Program-made: the position numbers and the translations under genes
Notes under the pieces: generated by a model
Seen by the model: the letters and a program-made list of their open reading frames with translations, nothing else
Told to the model about the DNA's origin: nothing
The model's database searches: none
Assembly (NCBI RefSeq): GCF_947179515.1
Contig: NC_067477.1
Span: 144,932,465 to 144,996,464 of the forward strand
DNA length: 64,000 bases
Direction: 5' to 3'
Origin: Apodemus sylvaticus
Taxonomy: Eukaryota > Chordata > Mammalia > Rodentia > Muridae
Part shown: positions 10,461 to 23,515 of the stretch, in pieces
Layout: the number at the start of each line of letters is the position of its first letter
Position numbering within the stretch: the first letter of the stretch is position 1

Positions 10461-13400
10461 AATATTAGCTTGTATATCCTAAACAACACGTTATAACTCG
10501 AAAGGATTTGGTGTGGCGTGTACATCTAAACGTGAAGCCTCAAAAGAGAACCCACAGGAGAATTTTGTTTCATCAAAATTTGTCAGAACACCACGTTTTA
10601 AGGAAATCCCGCATCATGCGAAATTATCTTGTTTTTCCTAAACAACACGTTGTAACTCGAAAAGCTTTGGTGTTGTGTGAATGTCTAAGTGTGTAGCCTC
10701 CAAAGAGAACGCACAGGAGAGTTTTCTCTCGAAAGAATATGTAAGAATACCACGTTATATGGAAATACAGTGTTGCAGAGTAGAGGCAAATACATATGTA
10801 TTGGAAACACTTAAACTTTACGAGAAGAAATAATTCATCGTTAAAAAATTAGCTTGATTCTCCTAAACAACAATTTGTAACTCAAAAAGATTTGGTGTGG
10901 CGTGTACGTCTAAACGTTTAGCCTAAAAAGAAAACCCACAGGAGAATTTTCTTTCGTCAAAATTTGTCAGAAAACCACATTTTAAGGAAATCCCGCTTCG
11001 TGAGAAATTATCTTGTTTTTCCTAGACAACACGTTGTAACTCGAAAAGCTTTGCGGTTGCGTGTATGTCTCAGCGGGTAGCCTCAAATGAGAACGCACAG
11101 GAGAGTTTTCTCTCGAAAGAATATGTAAGAATACCACGTTATAAGGAAATACAGTGTTGCAGAGTAAAGACAAATACTTACTTATTGGAAAAACTTTATG
11201 AGAAGAAATAACGCATGGTACAAAATTAGCTTGTATCTCCTAAACAACACGTTGAAACTTAAAAAGAATTGGTGTGGCCTGTACGTCTAAACGTGTAGTC
11301 TCAAAAGAGAACCAATAGGAGAAATTTCTTTTGTCAAAATTTGTCAGAAAACCACGTATTAAGGAAATCCCTCATCGTGCGAAATTATCTTGTTTTTCCT
11401 AAACAACACGTTGTAACGCGAAAAGCTTTGGTGTTGCGTGTATGTCTAAGCGTGTAGCCTCAAAAGAGGACGCACAGGAGAGTTTTCTCTCGAAAGAATA
11501 TATAAGAATACCACGTTATAAGGAAATACAGTGTTGCAGACTAAAGGCAAATACGTACGTATTGGAAACACTTTACGAGAAGAAATAACGCATCTTACAA
11601 AATTAGCTTGTATCTCCTAAACAACACATTGTAACTCGAAAAGATTTGGTGGGGCGTGTATGTCTAAACGTGTAACCTCAAAATAGAACCCACAGGAGAA
11701 TTTTTGTTCGTTAAAATTTGTCAGAAATCCATATTTTAAGGAAATCACTCATCGTGCGATATTATCTTGTTTTTCCTAAACAACACGTTGTAACTCGAAA
11801 AGCTTTGAGGTTGCGTGTATGTCTAAGCGTGTAGCCTCAAAAGAGAACGCACAGGAGAGTTTTCTCTCGAAAGAACATGTAAGAATACCAGATTATAAGG
11901 AAATACAGTTTTGCAGATTAAAGACAAATACGTAGGTATTTGAAACACTCTATGAGAAGAAATAACGCATCGCAAAAAATTAGTATGTATCTCCTAAACA
12001 ACACGTTGTAACTCGAAAAGATTTGGTGTGGCATGTACGTCTAAACGTGTAGCCTCAAAAGAGAACCCCCAGGAGAATTTTCTTTCCTCAAAATTTGTCA
12101 GAAAACCACTTATTAAGGAAATCCCGCATCGTGCGAAACTATCTTGTTTTTCCTAAACAACACATTGTAACTCGAAAATCTTTGGTGTTGCGTGTATGTC
12201 TAAGCATGTAGCCTCAAAAAAGAACACACAGGAGAGATTTCTCTCGAACGAGTATGTAAGAATACCACGTTATAAGGAAATACATTGTGGCAAATTAAAG
12301 ATAAATACGTTCGTTTTGGAAACACTTAAACTTTACAAGAAGATATAAAGCATCGTAAAAAATTAGCTTGTATCTCCTAAACAACACGTTTTAACTCGAA
12401 AACATTTGGTGTGGCGTGTACGTCTAAACGTTTAGCCTCAAATGAACACCCACAGGAGAATTTTCTTTCCTCAAAATTTGTCAGAAAACCACGTTTTAAG
12501 GAATTCCCGCATCGTGCGAAATTATCTTGTTTTTCCTAAACAACACGTTGTAACTCGAAAAGCTTTGCTGTTGCGTGTATGTCTCAGCGTGTAGCCTCAA
12601 ATGAGAACGCACAGGAGAGTTTTCTCTCGAAAGAATATGTAAGAATACCACGTTATAAGGAAATACAGTGTTGCAGAGTAAAGACAAATACTTACTTATT
12701 GGAAAAACTTTATGAGAAGAAATAACGCATGGTACAAAATTAGCTTGTATCTCCTAAACAACTCGTTGTAACTCGAAAAGATTTGGTGTGGCGTGTACGT
12801 CTAAACATGTAGCCTCAAAAGAGAACACACAGGAGAATTTTATTTGGTCAAAATTTGTCAGAAAACCAAGTATTAAGGAAATCTCACTTCGTGCGAAATT
12901 ATCTTGTTTTTCCTAAACAACACGTTGTGACTCGAAAAGCATTGGTGCTGTGTGCATGTCTAAGCGTGTAGCCTCAAAAGAGAACGCACAGGAGACTTTT
13001 CTCTAGAAAGAATATGTAAGAATACCACGTTATAAGGAAATACAGTGTTGCAGAGTAAAGACAGATACATACATATTGGAAACACTTTACAAGAAGAAGT
13101 AATGCATTGTACAAAATTAGCTTGTATTTCCTAAAAAGCACGTTGTAACTCGAAAAGATTTGCTGTGGCGTGTACGTCTAAACGTGTAGCCTCTAAAGAG
13201 AATACACAGGAGAATTTTCTTTGGTCAAAATTTGTCAGAAAACCACATTTTAAGGAAATCCCGCATCGTGCGAAATTATCTTGTTTTTCCTAATCAACAA
13301 GTTGTAACTCGAAAACCTTTGGTGTAGCGTGTATGTCTAAGCATGTAGCCTCAAAAGTGAACGCACATGAGAGTTTTCTCTCGAAAGAATATGTAAGAAT

Positions 13401-13867
13401 ACCCAGTTATAAGGAAATACAGTGTTGCAGAATAAAGACAAATACATATGTATTGGAAACAGTTTACAAGACGAAATATCGCATCGTATAAAATTAGCTT
13501 GTTTCTCCTAAACAACACGTCGTAACTCGAAAAGATTTGGTGTGGCGTGTACGTCTAAACGTGTAGCCTTATAAGAGAACCCACAAGAGAATTTTCTTTG
13601 GTCAAAATTTGTCAGAAAACCACGTTTTAAGGAAATCCCACATCTTGAGAAATTATCTTGTTTTTCCTAAACAACACGTTGTAACTCGAAAAGCTTTGGT
13701 ATTGGGTGTATGTCTAAGAATGTAGCCTCAAAAGAGAACGCACAGGAGAGTTTTCTCTCGAAAGAATATGTAAGAATACCACGTTATATGGAAAAACAGT
13801 GTTGCAGAGTAAAGACAAATATGTACGTATTGGAAACACTTTACAAGAAGAAATAACGCAAAGTAAA

Positions 13868-14083
13868 AAATTAGCTTGTATCTCCTGAACAACACGTTGT
13901 AACTCGAAAGGATTTGGTGTAGTGTTTACATCTAAAGGTGTAGCCTCAAAAGAGAACCCACAGGAGAATTTTCTCTCGAAAGAATATGTAAGATACCACG
14001 TTATAAGGAAATACAGTGTGGCACAGTAAAGACAAATACGTACATAATGGAAGCACTTTATGAGAGAAATAACGCATCTTGCA
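13868..14083 (+). repeat. B-head/A-tail hybrid monomer, HOR copy 2
   Basis: Counterpart of the hybrid at 8,503 at the HOR offset, with the same switch and the same neighbours. The hybrid therefore predates the 5.365-kb duplication. Confidence 0.85.
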
Positions 14084-15602
14084 AAATTAGCTTGTATGTC
14101 CTAAACAACACGTTGTAACTCGAAAAGATTTGGTGTGGCGTGTACGTCTAAAAGTGTAGCCTCAAAAGAGAACCCACAGGAGAGTTTTCTTTCCTCAAAA
14201 TTTGTCAGAAAACCACGTTTTAAGTAAATCCCGCATCCTGCGAAATTATATTGTTTTTCCTTATCAACACGTTGAAACTAGAAAAGCTTTGGTGTTGCGT
14301 GTATGCCTAAGCGTGTAGCCTCAAAAGGGAATGCACAGGAGAGTTTTCTCTCGAAGGAATATGTAAGAATACCACGTTATAAGGAAATATATTGCTGCAG
14401 AGTAAAGACAAATACGTACGTATTGGAAACACATTATGAGAAGAAATAACGCATGGTAAAAATTAGCTTGTATCTCCGAAACAACACGTGGTAACTCAAA
14501 ATGATTTGGTGTGGCATGTACATCTAAACGTGTAGCCTCAAAAGAGAACACACAGGAGAATTTTCTTACGTCAAAATTTGTCAGAAAACTACGTTTTAAA
14601 GAAATCCCGCATCGTGCGAAATTATCTTGTTTTTCCTAATCAACACGTTGTAACTCGAAAAGCTTTGGTGTTGCGTGTATGTCTAAGCGTGTAGCCTCCA
14701 AACAGAACGCACAGGATAGTTTTCTCTCGAGAGAATATGTAAGAATATCACGTTATAAGGAAATACAGTGTTGCAGAGTTTAGACTAATACGTACTTATT
14801 GGAAACACTTTAGGAGAAGAAATAACGCATCATGCAAAATTAGCTTGTATCTCCTAAACAACACGTTGTAACTCGACAAGATTTGATGTGGCGTGTATGT
14901 CTAAACGTGTAGCCTCAAAAGAGAACCCACAGGAGAGTGTTCTTTCGTCAAAATTTGTTAGAAAACCACATTTTAAGGAAATACCGCATCGTGCGAAATT
15001 ATCTTGTTTTTCCTAAACAACATGTTGTAACTCGAAAAGCTTTGGAGTTGCGTGTATGTCTAAGCGTGTAGCCTCAAAAGAGAACGAACAGGAGAGTTTT
15101 CTTCCGAAAGAATATGTAGGAATACCACGTTATAAGGAAATACAGTGTTGCAGAGTAAAGACAAATGCATACTTATTGGAAACACTTAAGCTTTACGAGA
15201 AGAAATAACACATAGTAAAAATTAGTTTGTATATCCTAAACAACACGTTATATCTCGAAAGGATTTGGTGTGGCGTGTACATCTAAACGTGTAGCCTCAA
15301 AAGAGAACCCACAGGAGAATTTTGTTTCATCAAAATTTTTCAGAAAACCACGTTTTAAGGAAATCCCGCATCATGCGAAATTATCTTGTTTTTCCTAAAC
15401 AACACGTTGTAACTCGAAAAGCTTTGGTGTTGCGTGAATGTCTAAGCGTGTAGCCTCCAAAGAGAACGCACAGAAGAGTTTTCTCTCGAAAGAATATGTA
15501 AGAATACCACGTTATAAGGAAATACAGTGTTGCAGAGTAGAGGCAAATATATACATATTTGAAACACTTAAACTTTACGAGAAGAAATAATTCATCGTTA
15601 AA

Positions 15603-15825
15603 AAATTAGCTTGTATCTGCTAAACAACAAGTTGTAACTCAAAAAGATTTGGTGTGGCATGTACGTCTAAACGTGTAGCCTCAAAAGAGACCGGACAGGA
15701 GAGTTTTCTCCCGAAAGAATATGTAGGAATACTTCGTTATAAGGAAATACAGTGTTGCAGAGTAAAGACAAATAAATACTTATTGGAAACACTTAAGCTT
15801 TACGAGAAGAAAAAACACATAGTAC
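15603..15825 (+). repeat. Second B/A hybrid monomer, HOR copy 2
   Basis: Counterpart of 10,237-10,460 in the second 5.365-kb copy, with the same TTCTCCCGAAAG and CTTAAGCTTTACGAG variants. Confidence 0.8.
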
Positions 15826-18130
15826 AATATTAGCTTGTATATCCTAAACAACACGTTATAACTCGAAAGGATTTGGTGTGGCGTGTACATCTAAACGTGA
15901 AGCCTCAAAAGAGAACCCACAGGAGAATTTTCTTTCGTCAAAATTTGTCAGAAAACCATGTTTTAAGGAAACCCGCATCATGCGAAATTATCTTGTTTTT
16001 CCTAAACAACACGTTGTAACTCGAAAAGTTTGGTGTTGTGTGAATGTCTAAGTGTGTAGCCTCCAAAGAGAACGCACAGGAGAGTTTTCTCTCGAAGGAA
16101 TATGTAAGAATACCACGTTATAAGGAAATACAGTGTTGCAGAGTAGAGGCAAATACATATGTATTGGAAACACTTAAACTTTACGAGAAGAAATAATTCA
16201 TCGTAAAAAAATTAGCTTGATTCTCCTAAACAACAAGTTGTAACTCAAAAAGATTTGGTGTGGCGTGTACGTCTAAACGTTTAGCCTTAAAAGAGAACCC
16301 ACAGGAGAATTTTCTTTCATCAAAATTTGTCAGAAAACCACGTTTTAAGGAAATCCCGCTTCGTGAGAAATTATCTTGTTTTTCCTAAACAACACGTTGT
16401 AACTCGAAAAGCTTTGCTGTTGCGTGTATGTCTCAGCGGGTAGCCTCAAATGAGAACGCACAGGAGAGTTTTCTCTCGAAAGAATATGTAAGAATACCAC
16501 GTTATAAGGAAATACAGTGTTGCAGAAAAAGACAAATACTTACTTATTGGAAAAACTTTATGAGAAGAAATAACGCATGGTACAAAATTAGCTTGTATCT
16601 CCTAAACAACACGTTGGAACTTAAAAAGATTTGGTGTGGCCTGTACGTCTAAACGGGTAGTCTCAAAAGAGAACCAATAGGAGAAATTTCTTTTGTCAAA
16701 ATTTGTCAGAAAACCACCTATTAAGGAAATCCCTCATCGTGGGAAATTATCTTGTTTTTCCTAAACAACACGTTGTAACGCGAAAAGCTTTGGTGTTGCG
16801 TGTATGTCTAAGCGTGTAGCCTCAAAAGAGGACGCACAGGAGAGTTTTCTCTCGAAAGAATATGTAAGAATACCACGTTATAAGGAAATACAGTGTTGCA
16901 CACTAAAGGCAAATATGTACGTATTGGAAACACTTTACGAGAAGAAATAACGCATCTTACAAAATTAGCTTGTATCTCCTAAACAACACATTGTAACTCG
17001 AAAAGATTTGGTGGGGCGTGTATGTCTAAACGTGTAGCCTCAAAATAGAACCCACAGGAGAATTTTTGTTCGTTAAAATTTGTCAGAAATGATATTTTAA
17101 GGAAATCACTCATCGTGCGAAATTATCTTGTTTTTCCTAAACAACACGTTGTAACTCGAAAAGCTTTGATGTTGCGTGTATGTCTAAGCGTGTAGCCTCA
17201 AAAGAGAACGCACAGGAGAGTTTTCTCTCGAAAGAACATGTAAGAATACCAGATTATAAGGAAAAACAGTTTTGCAGATTAAAGACAAATACGTAGGTAT
17301 TTGAAACACTCTATGAGAAGAAATAACGCATCGCAAAAAATTAGTTTGTATCTCCTAAACAAAACGTTGTAACTCGAAAAGATTTGGTGTGGCATGTACG
17401 TCTAAACGTGTAGCCTCAAAAGAGAACCCCCAGGAGAATTTTCTTTCCTCAAAATTTGTCAGAAAACCACTTATTAAGGAAATCCCGCATCGTGCGAAAC
17501 TATCTTGTTTTTCCTAAACAACACATTGTAACTCGAAAATCTTTGGTGTTGCGTGTATGTCTAAGCATGTAGCCTCAAAAAAGAACACACAGGAGAGATT
17601 TCTCTCGAACGAGTATGTAAGAATACCACGTTATAAGGAAATACATTGTGGCAAATTAAAGATAAATACGTTCGTTTTGGAAACACTTAAACTTTACAAG
17701 AAGATATAAAGCATCGTAAAAAATTAGCTTGTATCTCCTAAACAACACGTTTTAACTCGAAAACATTTGGTGTGGCGTGTACGTCTAAACGTTTAGCCTC
17801 AAATGAAAACCCACAGGAGAATTTTCTTTCGTCAAAATTTGTCAGAAAACCACGTTTTAAGGAATTCCCGCATCGTGCGAAATTATCTTGTTTTTCCTAA
17901 ACAACACGTTGTAACTCGAAAAGCTTTGCTGTTGCGTGTATGTCTCAGCGTGTAGCCTCAAATGAGAACGCACAGGAGAGTTTTCTCTCGAAAGAATATG
18001 TAAGAATACCACGTTATAAGGAAATACAGTGTTGCAGAGTAAAGACAAATACTTACTTATTGGAAAAACTTTATGAGAAGAAATAACGCATGGTACAAAA
18101 TTAGCTTGTATCTCCTAAACAACACGTTGT

Positions 18131-21100
18131 AACTCGAAAAGATTTGGTGTGGCGTGTACGTCTAAACATGTAGCCTCAAAAGAGAACCCACAGGAAAATT
18201 TTCTTTCATCAAAATTTGTCAGAAAACCACGTTTTAAGGAAATACCGCATTGTGCGCAATTATCTTGTTTTTCATAAACAAAACATTGTAACTCGAAAAG
18301 CTTTGGTGTTGGGTGTATGTGTAAGCGTGTAGCCTCAAAAGAGAATGCACAGGAGAGTTTTCTTTTGAAAGAATATGTAAGAATACCACATTATAAGGAA
18401 ATATATTGCTGCAGAGTAAAGACAAATACATACGTATTGGAAATATATTATGAGAAGAAATAACGCATTGTACAAAATTTGCTTGTATCTCCTAAACAAC
18501 ACGTGGTAACTCAAAAAGATTTGGTGTGGCGTGTACGTCTAAATGTGTAGCCTCAAAAGAGAACCCACAGGAGAATTTTCTTACGTCAAAATTTGTCAGA
18601 AAACCACATTTTAAGTAAATCCCTCATTGTGCGAAATTATCTTGTTTTTCCTAAACAACACGTTGTAACTCGAAAAGCTTTGGTGTTGCTTGTATGTCTA
18701 AGAGTGTAGCTTCCAAAAGGGACGCACAGTATAGTTTTCTCTCGAAAGAATATGTAAGAATACCACGTTATAAGGAAATACAGTGTTGCAGAGTATAGAC
18801 AAATATGTACTTATAGGAAACACTTTACGAGAAGAAAAAACGCATCATGCAAAATTAGCTTGTATCTTCTAAACAACACGTTGTAACTCGAAAAGATTTG
18901 GTGTGGCGTGTACGACTAAAAGTGTAGCCTCAAAGGAGAACCCACAGGAGAGTTTTCTTTCGTCAAAATTTGTCAGGAAACCACGTTTTAAGGAAATCCT
19001 GCATCGTGCGAAATTATCTTGTTTTTCCTAAACAACATGTTGTAACTCGAAAAGCTTTGGTGTTGCGTATATGTCTAAGCGTGTAGCCTCAAAAGAGAAT
19101 GCTCAGGAGAGTTTTCTCCCGAAAGAATATGTAGGAATACCACGTTATAAGGAAATACAGTGTTGCGGAGTAAAGACAAATACATACTTATTGGAAACAC
19201 TTAAACTTTACGAGAAGAAATAAAACATAGTACAAAATTAGCTTGTATATCCTAAACAACACGTTATAACTCGAAAGGATTTGGTGTGGCGTGTACGTCT
19301 AAACGTGTAGCCTCAAAAGAGAACCCACAGGAGAATTTTCTTTTGTCAAAATTTGTCAGAAAACCACGTTTTAAGGAAATCCCGCATCATGCGAAATTAT
19401 CTTGTTTTTCCTAAACAGCACGTTGTAACTCGAAAAGTTTGGTGTTGCGTGAATGTCTAAGCGTGTAGCCTCCAAAGAGAACGCACAGGAGAGTTTTCTC
19501 TCGAAAGAATATGTAAGAATACCACATTATAAGGAAATACAGTTTGCAGAATAAAGGCAAATACATACGTATTGGAAACACTTAAACATTACGAGAAGAA
19601 ATAACGCATCGTAAAAAAATTAGCTTGTATCTCCGGAACAACAAGTTGTAACCCAAAAAGATTTGGTGTGGCGTGTACGTCTAAACGTGTAGCCTCAAAA
19701 GAGAACCCACAGGAGAATATTCTTTCGTCAAAATTTTTCAGAAAACCACGTTTTAAGGAATTCCCGCATCGTGAGAAATTACCTTGTTCTTCCTAAACAA
19801 CACGTTGTAACTCGAAACTCTTTGCTGTTGCTTGTATGTCTAAGCCTGTAGCCTCAAATGAGAATGCACAGGAGAGTTTTCTCTCGAAAAAATATGTAAG
19901 AATACCATGTTATAAGGAAATACAGTGTTGCTGAGTAAAGACAAATACTTACTTATTGGAAAAACTTTATGAGAAGAAATAACGCATCGTACAAAATTAG
20001 CTTGTATCTCCTAACCAACACGTTGTAACTTAAAAAGATTTGGTGTGGCCTGTACGTCTTAACGTGTAGTCTCAAAAGAGAATCCATAGGAGAATTTTCT
20101 TTGGTCAAAATTTGTCAGAAAACCACGTATTAAGGAAATCCCTCATCGTGCGAAATTATCTTGTTTTTCCTAAACAACACGTTGTAACGCGAAAAGCTTT
20201 GGTGTTGCGTGTATGTCTAAGCGTGTAGCCTCAAAAGAGGACGCACAGGAGAGTTTTCTCTCGAAAGAAGATATAAGAATACCACGTTATAAGGAAATAC
20301 AGTGTTGCAGACTAAAGGCAAATACGTACGTATTGGAAACACTTTAGAGAAGAAATAATGCATCGTACAAAATTAGCTTCTATCTCCTAAACAACACGTT
20401 GTAACTCGAAAAGATTGGGTGTGGCATGTACGTCTAAACATGTAGCCTCAAAAAAGAACCCACAGGAGAATTGTTTTTCGTTAAAATTTGTCAGAAAACC
20501 ATGTTTTAAGGAAATCACTCATCGTGCGAAATTATCTTTTTTTTTCCTAAACAACATGTTGTAACTCGAAAAGCTTTGATGTTGCTTGTATGTTTAAGCG
20601 TGCAGCCTCAAAAGAGAACGCACAGGAGAGTTTTCTCTCGAAGGAACATGTAAGAATACAACATTATAAGGAAATACAGTTTTGCAGAGTAAAGACAAAT
20701 ACGTATGTATTTGAAACACTTTATGAGAAGAAATAACGCATCGTAAAAAATTAGTTTGTATCTCCTAAACAACACGTTAACTCGAAAAGATTTGGTGTGG
20801 CGTGTACGTCTAAACGTGTAGCCTCAAAAGAGAACACACAGGAGAATTTTCTTTCGTCAAAATTTGTCAGAAAACCACTTATTAAGGAAATTCCACATCG
20901 TGCGAAACTATCTTGTTTTTCCTAAACAACACATTGTAACTCGAAAATCTTTGATGTTGCGTGTATGTCTAAGCATGTAGCCTCAAAAGAGAACGGAAAG
21001 GAGAGATTTCTCTCGAACGAGTATGTAAAAATACCACGTTATAAGGAAATACATTGTGGCAAATTAAAGATACATACGTACCTTTTGGAAACATTTAAAC

Positions 21101-21640
21101 TTTACGAGAAGATATAAAGTATCGTAAAAAATTAGCTTGTATCTCCTAAACAACACGTTGTAACTCGAAAAGATTTGGTGTGGCGTGTAAGTCTAAACGT
21201 GTAGCCTCAAATGAAAACCCTCAGAAGAATTTTCTTTCGTCAAAATTTGTCAGAAAACCACGTTTTAAGGAATTCCCGCATCGTGCGAAATTATCTTGTT
21301 TTTCCTAAACAACACGTTCTAACTCGAAATGCTTTGGTGTTGCGTGTATGTCTAAGCGTGTATCCTCAAAAGAGAATGCACAGGAGAGTTTTCTCTCGAA
21401 AGAATATGTAAGAATACCACGTTATAAGGAAATACAGTGTTGCAGAGTAAAGACAAATACTTACTTATTGGAAAAACTTTATGAGAAGAAATAACGCATG
21501 GTACAAAATTAGCTTGTATATCCTAAACAACACGTTGTAACTCGAAAAGATTTGGTGTGGTGTGTACCTCTAAACGTGTAGCCTCAAAAGAGAACCCACA
21601 AGAGAATTTTCTTTCGTCAAAATTTGTCAGAAAACCACGT
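18131..21640 (+). repeat. Diverged, shorter version of the 5.365-kb HOR
   Basis: About 3.4 kb carrying the same ordered markers as the 9-12.7 kb part of HOR copy 1: AAATATATTGCTGCAG (18,398), TTCTTACGTC (18,578), ATAGTTTTCTC (18,730), TGTAGGAATACC (19,130), CTCAAATGAGAATGC (19,853), GTAACGCGAAAAGC (20,185), GAACATGTAAG (20,644) and TGTGGCAAATTAAAG (21,055). It lacks the roughly 1.5-kb block equivalent to 7.4-8.9 kb and the 608-bp duplication. It is clearly more diverged than copies 1 and 2 are from each other. Confidence 0.75.
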
Positions 21641-22320
21641 TTTAAGGAAATCCCGCATCGTGCGCAATTATCTTGTTTTTCATAAACAAAACATTGTAAC
21701 TCGAAAAGCTTTGGTGTTGGGTGTGTGTCTAAGCGTGTAGCCTCAAAAGAGAATGCACAGGAGAGTTTTCTCTCGAAAGAATATGTAAGAATACCATGTT
21801 ATAAGGAAATATATTGCTGCAGAGTAAAGACAAATACATACGTATTGGAAACATATTATGAGAAGAAATAACGCATTGTACAAAATTATCTTGTATCTCC
21901 TAAACAACACGAGGTAACTCAAAAAGATTTGTTGTGGCATGTAGTCTAAATGTGTAGCCTCAAAAGAGAACCCACAGGAGAATTTTCTTACGTCAAAATT
22001 TGTCAGAAAATCACGTTTTAAGGAAATCCCGCATCTTGCGAAATTATCTTGTTTTTCCTAATCAACACGTTGTAACTCAAAAAGCTTTGGTGTTGCGTGT
22101 ATGTCTAAACATGTAGCCTCCAAAGAGAACGCACAGGATAGTTTTCTCTCGAAAGAATATGTAAGAATACCACGTTATAAGGAAATACAGTGTTGCAGAG
22201 TAAAGACAAATATGTATGTATTGGAAACCCTTCAATTTTATGAGATGAAATAAAGCATCGTACAAAATTAGCTTGTATCTCCTAAACAACACGTGGTATC
22301 TCGAAAAGATTTGGTGTGGC
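21641..22320 (+). repeat. Truncated next period of the 3.4-kb ancestral HOR
   Basis: The markers of 18,234-18,740 recur at an offset of about 3.41 kb: GCGCAATTATC with TTCATAAACAAAACATTG at 21,662, AAATATATTGCTGCAG at 21,806, TTCTTACGTC near 21,987 and GATAGTTTTCTC near 22,136. The correspondence fades after about 22,220, where the A tail becomes AAACCCTTCAATTTTATGAG. Confidence 0.65.
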
Positions 22321-23213
22321 CTGTACGTCTAAACGTGTAGCCTCAAAAGAGAACCCACAGGACAATTTTCTTTCGTCTAAATTTGTCAGAAAACCACGTA
22401 TTACGGAAATCCCGCATCGTGAGAAATTATCTTGTTCTTCCTAAACAACACGTTGTAACTCAAAAAGCGTTGGTGTTGGGTGTATGTCTAAGCATGTAGC
22501 CCCAAAGGAGAACGCACAGGAGAGTTTTCTCTCGAAAGAATATGTAAGAATACCACGTTATAAGGAAATACAGTGTGGCAGAGTAAAGACAAATACGTAC
22601 GTATTGGAAACACTTTATGAGAGAAATAACGCATCTTAAAAAATTAGCTTGTATCTCCTAAACAACACGTTGTAACTCGAAAGGATTTGGTGTGGCATGT
22701 ACGTCTAAACGTGTAGCCTCAAAAGAGAACCCACAGGAGAGTTTTCTTTCGTCAATATTTGTCAGAAAACCATGTTTTAATGAAATCCCGCATCGTGCGA
22801 AATCATCTTGTTTTTCCTAAACAACACGTTGTAACTCGAAAAGCTTTGGTGTTGTGTGTATTTCTAAGCGTGTAGCCTCAAAAGAGAACGCAAAGGAGAG
22901 TTTTCTCTCGAAAGAATATATAAGAATACCACGTTATTAGGAAATACAGTGTTGCAGAGTAAAGACAAATACGCACGTATTGGAAACACTTTACGAGAAG
23001 AAATAACGCATCGCACAAAATTAGCTTGTATCTCCTAAACAACGCGTTGTAACTTAAAAAGATTTGGTGTGGCCTGTACGTCTAAATGTGTAGCCTCAAA
23101 AGAGAACCCATAGGAGAATTTTCTTTCGTCAAAATTTGTCAGAAAACCACGTATTAAGGAAATCCCGCATCTTGCAAAATTATCTTGATTTTCCTAAACA
23201 ACATGTTGTAACT
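22321..23213 (+). repeat. Ordinary A/B dimers up to the inversion
   Basis: About two and a half dimers with no larger period visible on this side. The last monomer is an A head cut off after about 45 bp at the orientation switch. Several private variants here (GGACAATTTTC, GTGAGAAATTATC with TTGTTCTTCC, AAAGCGTTGGTG) reappear inverted on the far side near 24.8-24.9 kb. Confidence 0.8.
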
Positions 23214-23515
23214 CAATAAGGGATTTCCTTAAAACGTGGTTTTCTCTCAAATTTTGACGAAAGAAAATTATCCTGTGGGTTCTCTTTTGAGGCTACACGT
23301 TTAGACGTACACACCACACCAAAACTAATTTTGTACGATGCCTTATTTCTTCTCGTAAAGTTTAAGTGTTTCAAATAAGTACGTATTTGTCTTTACACTG
23401 CAACACTGTATTTCCTTATAACGTGGTATTCTTACATATTCTTTCGAGAGAAAACTCTCCTGTGCGTTCTTTTCGAGTTACAACATGTTGTTTAGGACAT
23501 ACAAGTTAATTTTGC
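23214..23515. repeat. Orientation-switch breakpoint with two deletions
   Basis: The forward A head (TTATCTTGATTTTCC...GTAACTCAATAA) stops near 23,214-23,219 and joins directly to the reverse-complemented B tail (GGGATTTCCTTAAAACGTGG). Near 23,324 this first inverted B lacks about 37 bp (CACACCAAA joined to ACTAATTTTG). Near 23,467-23,471 the following A jumps from TGTGCGTTCT to TTTCGAGTTACAAC and continues with a B-type head. The A head and the B body between them are missing. Regular dimer spacing resumes near 23,515. Confidence 0.9.

Larger units (their letters stand above)
7400..12765 (+). repeat. 5.365-kb higher-order repeat, copy 1
   Basis: A long block of roughly 14 dimer-equivalents repeated directly at 12,766-18,130. 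Shared private variants in the same order include TCTCACTTCG with GGTGCTGTGTGC near 7,530-7,590, CTAAAAAGCACG near 7,770, a B/A hybrid at 8,503, AAATATATTGCTGCAG near 9,021, TGTAGGAATACC near 9,750, a second hybrid at 10,237, GAGGACGCACAGG near 11,466 and CATTGTGGCAAATTAAAG near 12,280. The period is not a multiple of 376 because of the hybrids and of 6-bp insertions in several A tails. Confidence 0.88.
12766..18130 (+). repeat. 5.365-kb higher-order repeat, copy 2
   Basis: Directly abuts copy 1 and reproduces the same ordered variants at an offset of 5,361-5,366 bp, with only scattered substitutions and 1-2 bp indels. The A monomers ending the two copies (around 12,496-12,687 and 17,857-18,048) look essentially identical. 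The right edge is where the B near 18,190 and the A near 18,250 (GCGCAATTATC, TTCATAAAC) depart from the 12.8-kb sequence. Confidence 0.88.
1..23217 (+). repeat. Forward-oriented A/B dimeric satellite array
   Basis: Head-to-tail dimers of about 376 bp read A-then-B on the plus strand without interruption. Each dimer can be followed by the A head (TTATCTTGTTTTTCC, then AAGCTT) and, about 217 bp later, the B head (TTAGCTTGTATCTCC, then AAGATTT). The spacing stays near 376 bp, with local increases of about 6 bp where A carries an AAGCTT or AAACTT insertion before TTTACGAG. No unique DNA or transposon interrupts it. Open frames are short and recur with the repeat period, so they are not genes. 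The call as satellite is certain; the family name is unknown. Confidence 0.97.

Noticed and set aside
10237..10900. Possible transposon insertion suggested by the shifted dimer phase
   Set aside because: All sequence here is satellite. The shift is explained by a 608-bp tandem duplication forming a B/A hybrid, with no terminal repeats or target-site duplication.
23214..23230. A perfect palindrome or hairpin centre at the orientation switch
   Set aside because: The two sides join an A head to a B tail, which are not mirror images. The symmetry seen in variant order is displaced by about 0.85 kb, so there is no immediate perfect palindrome.
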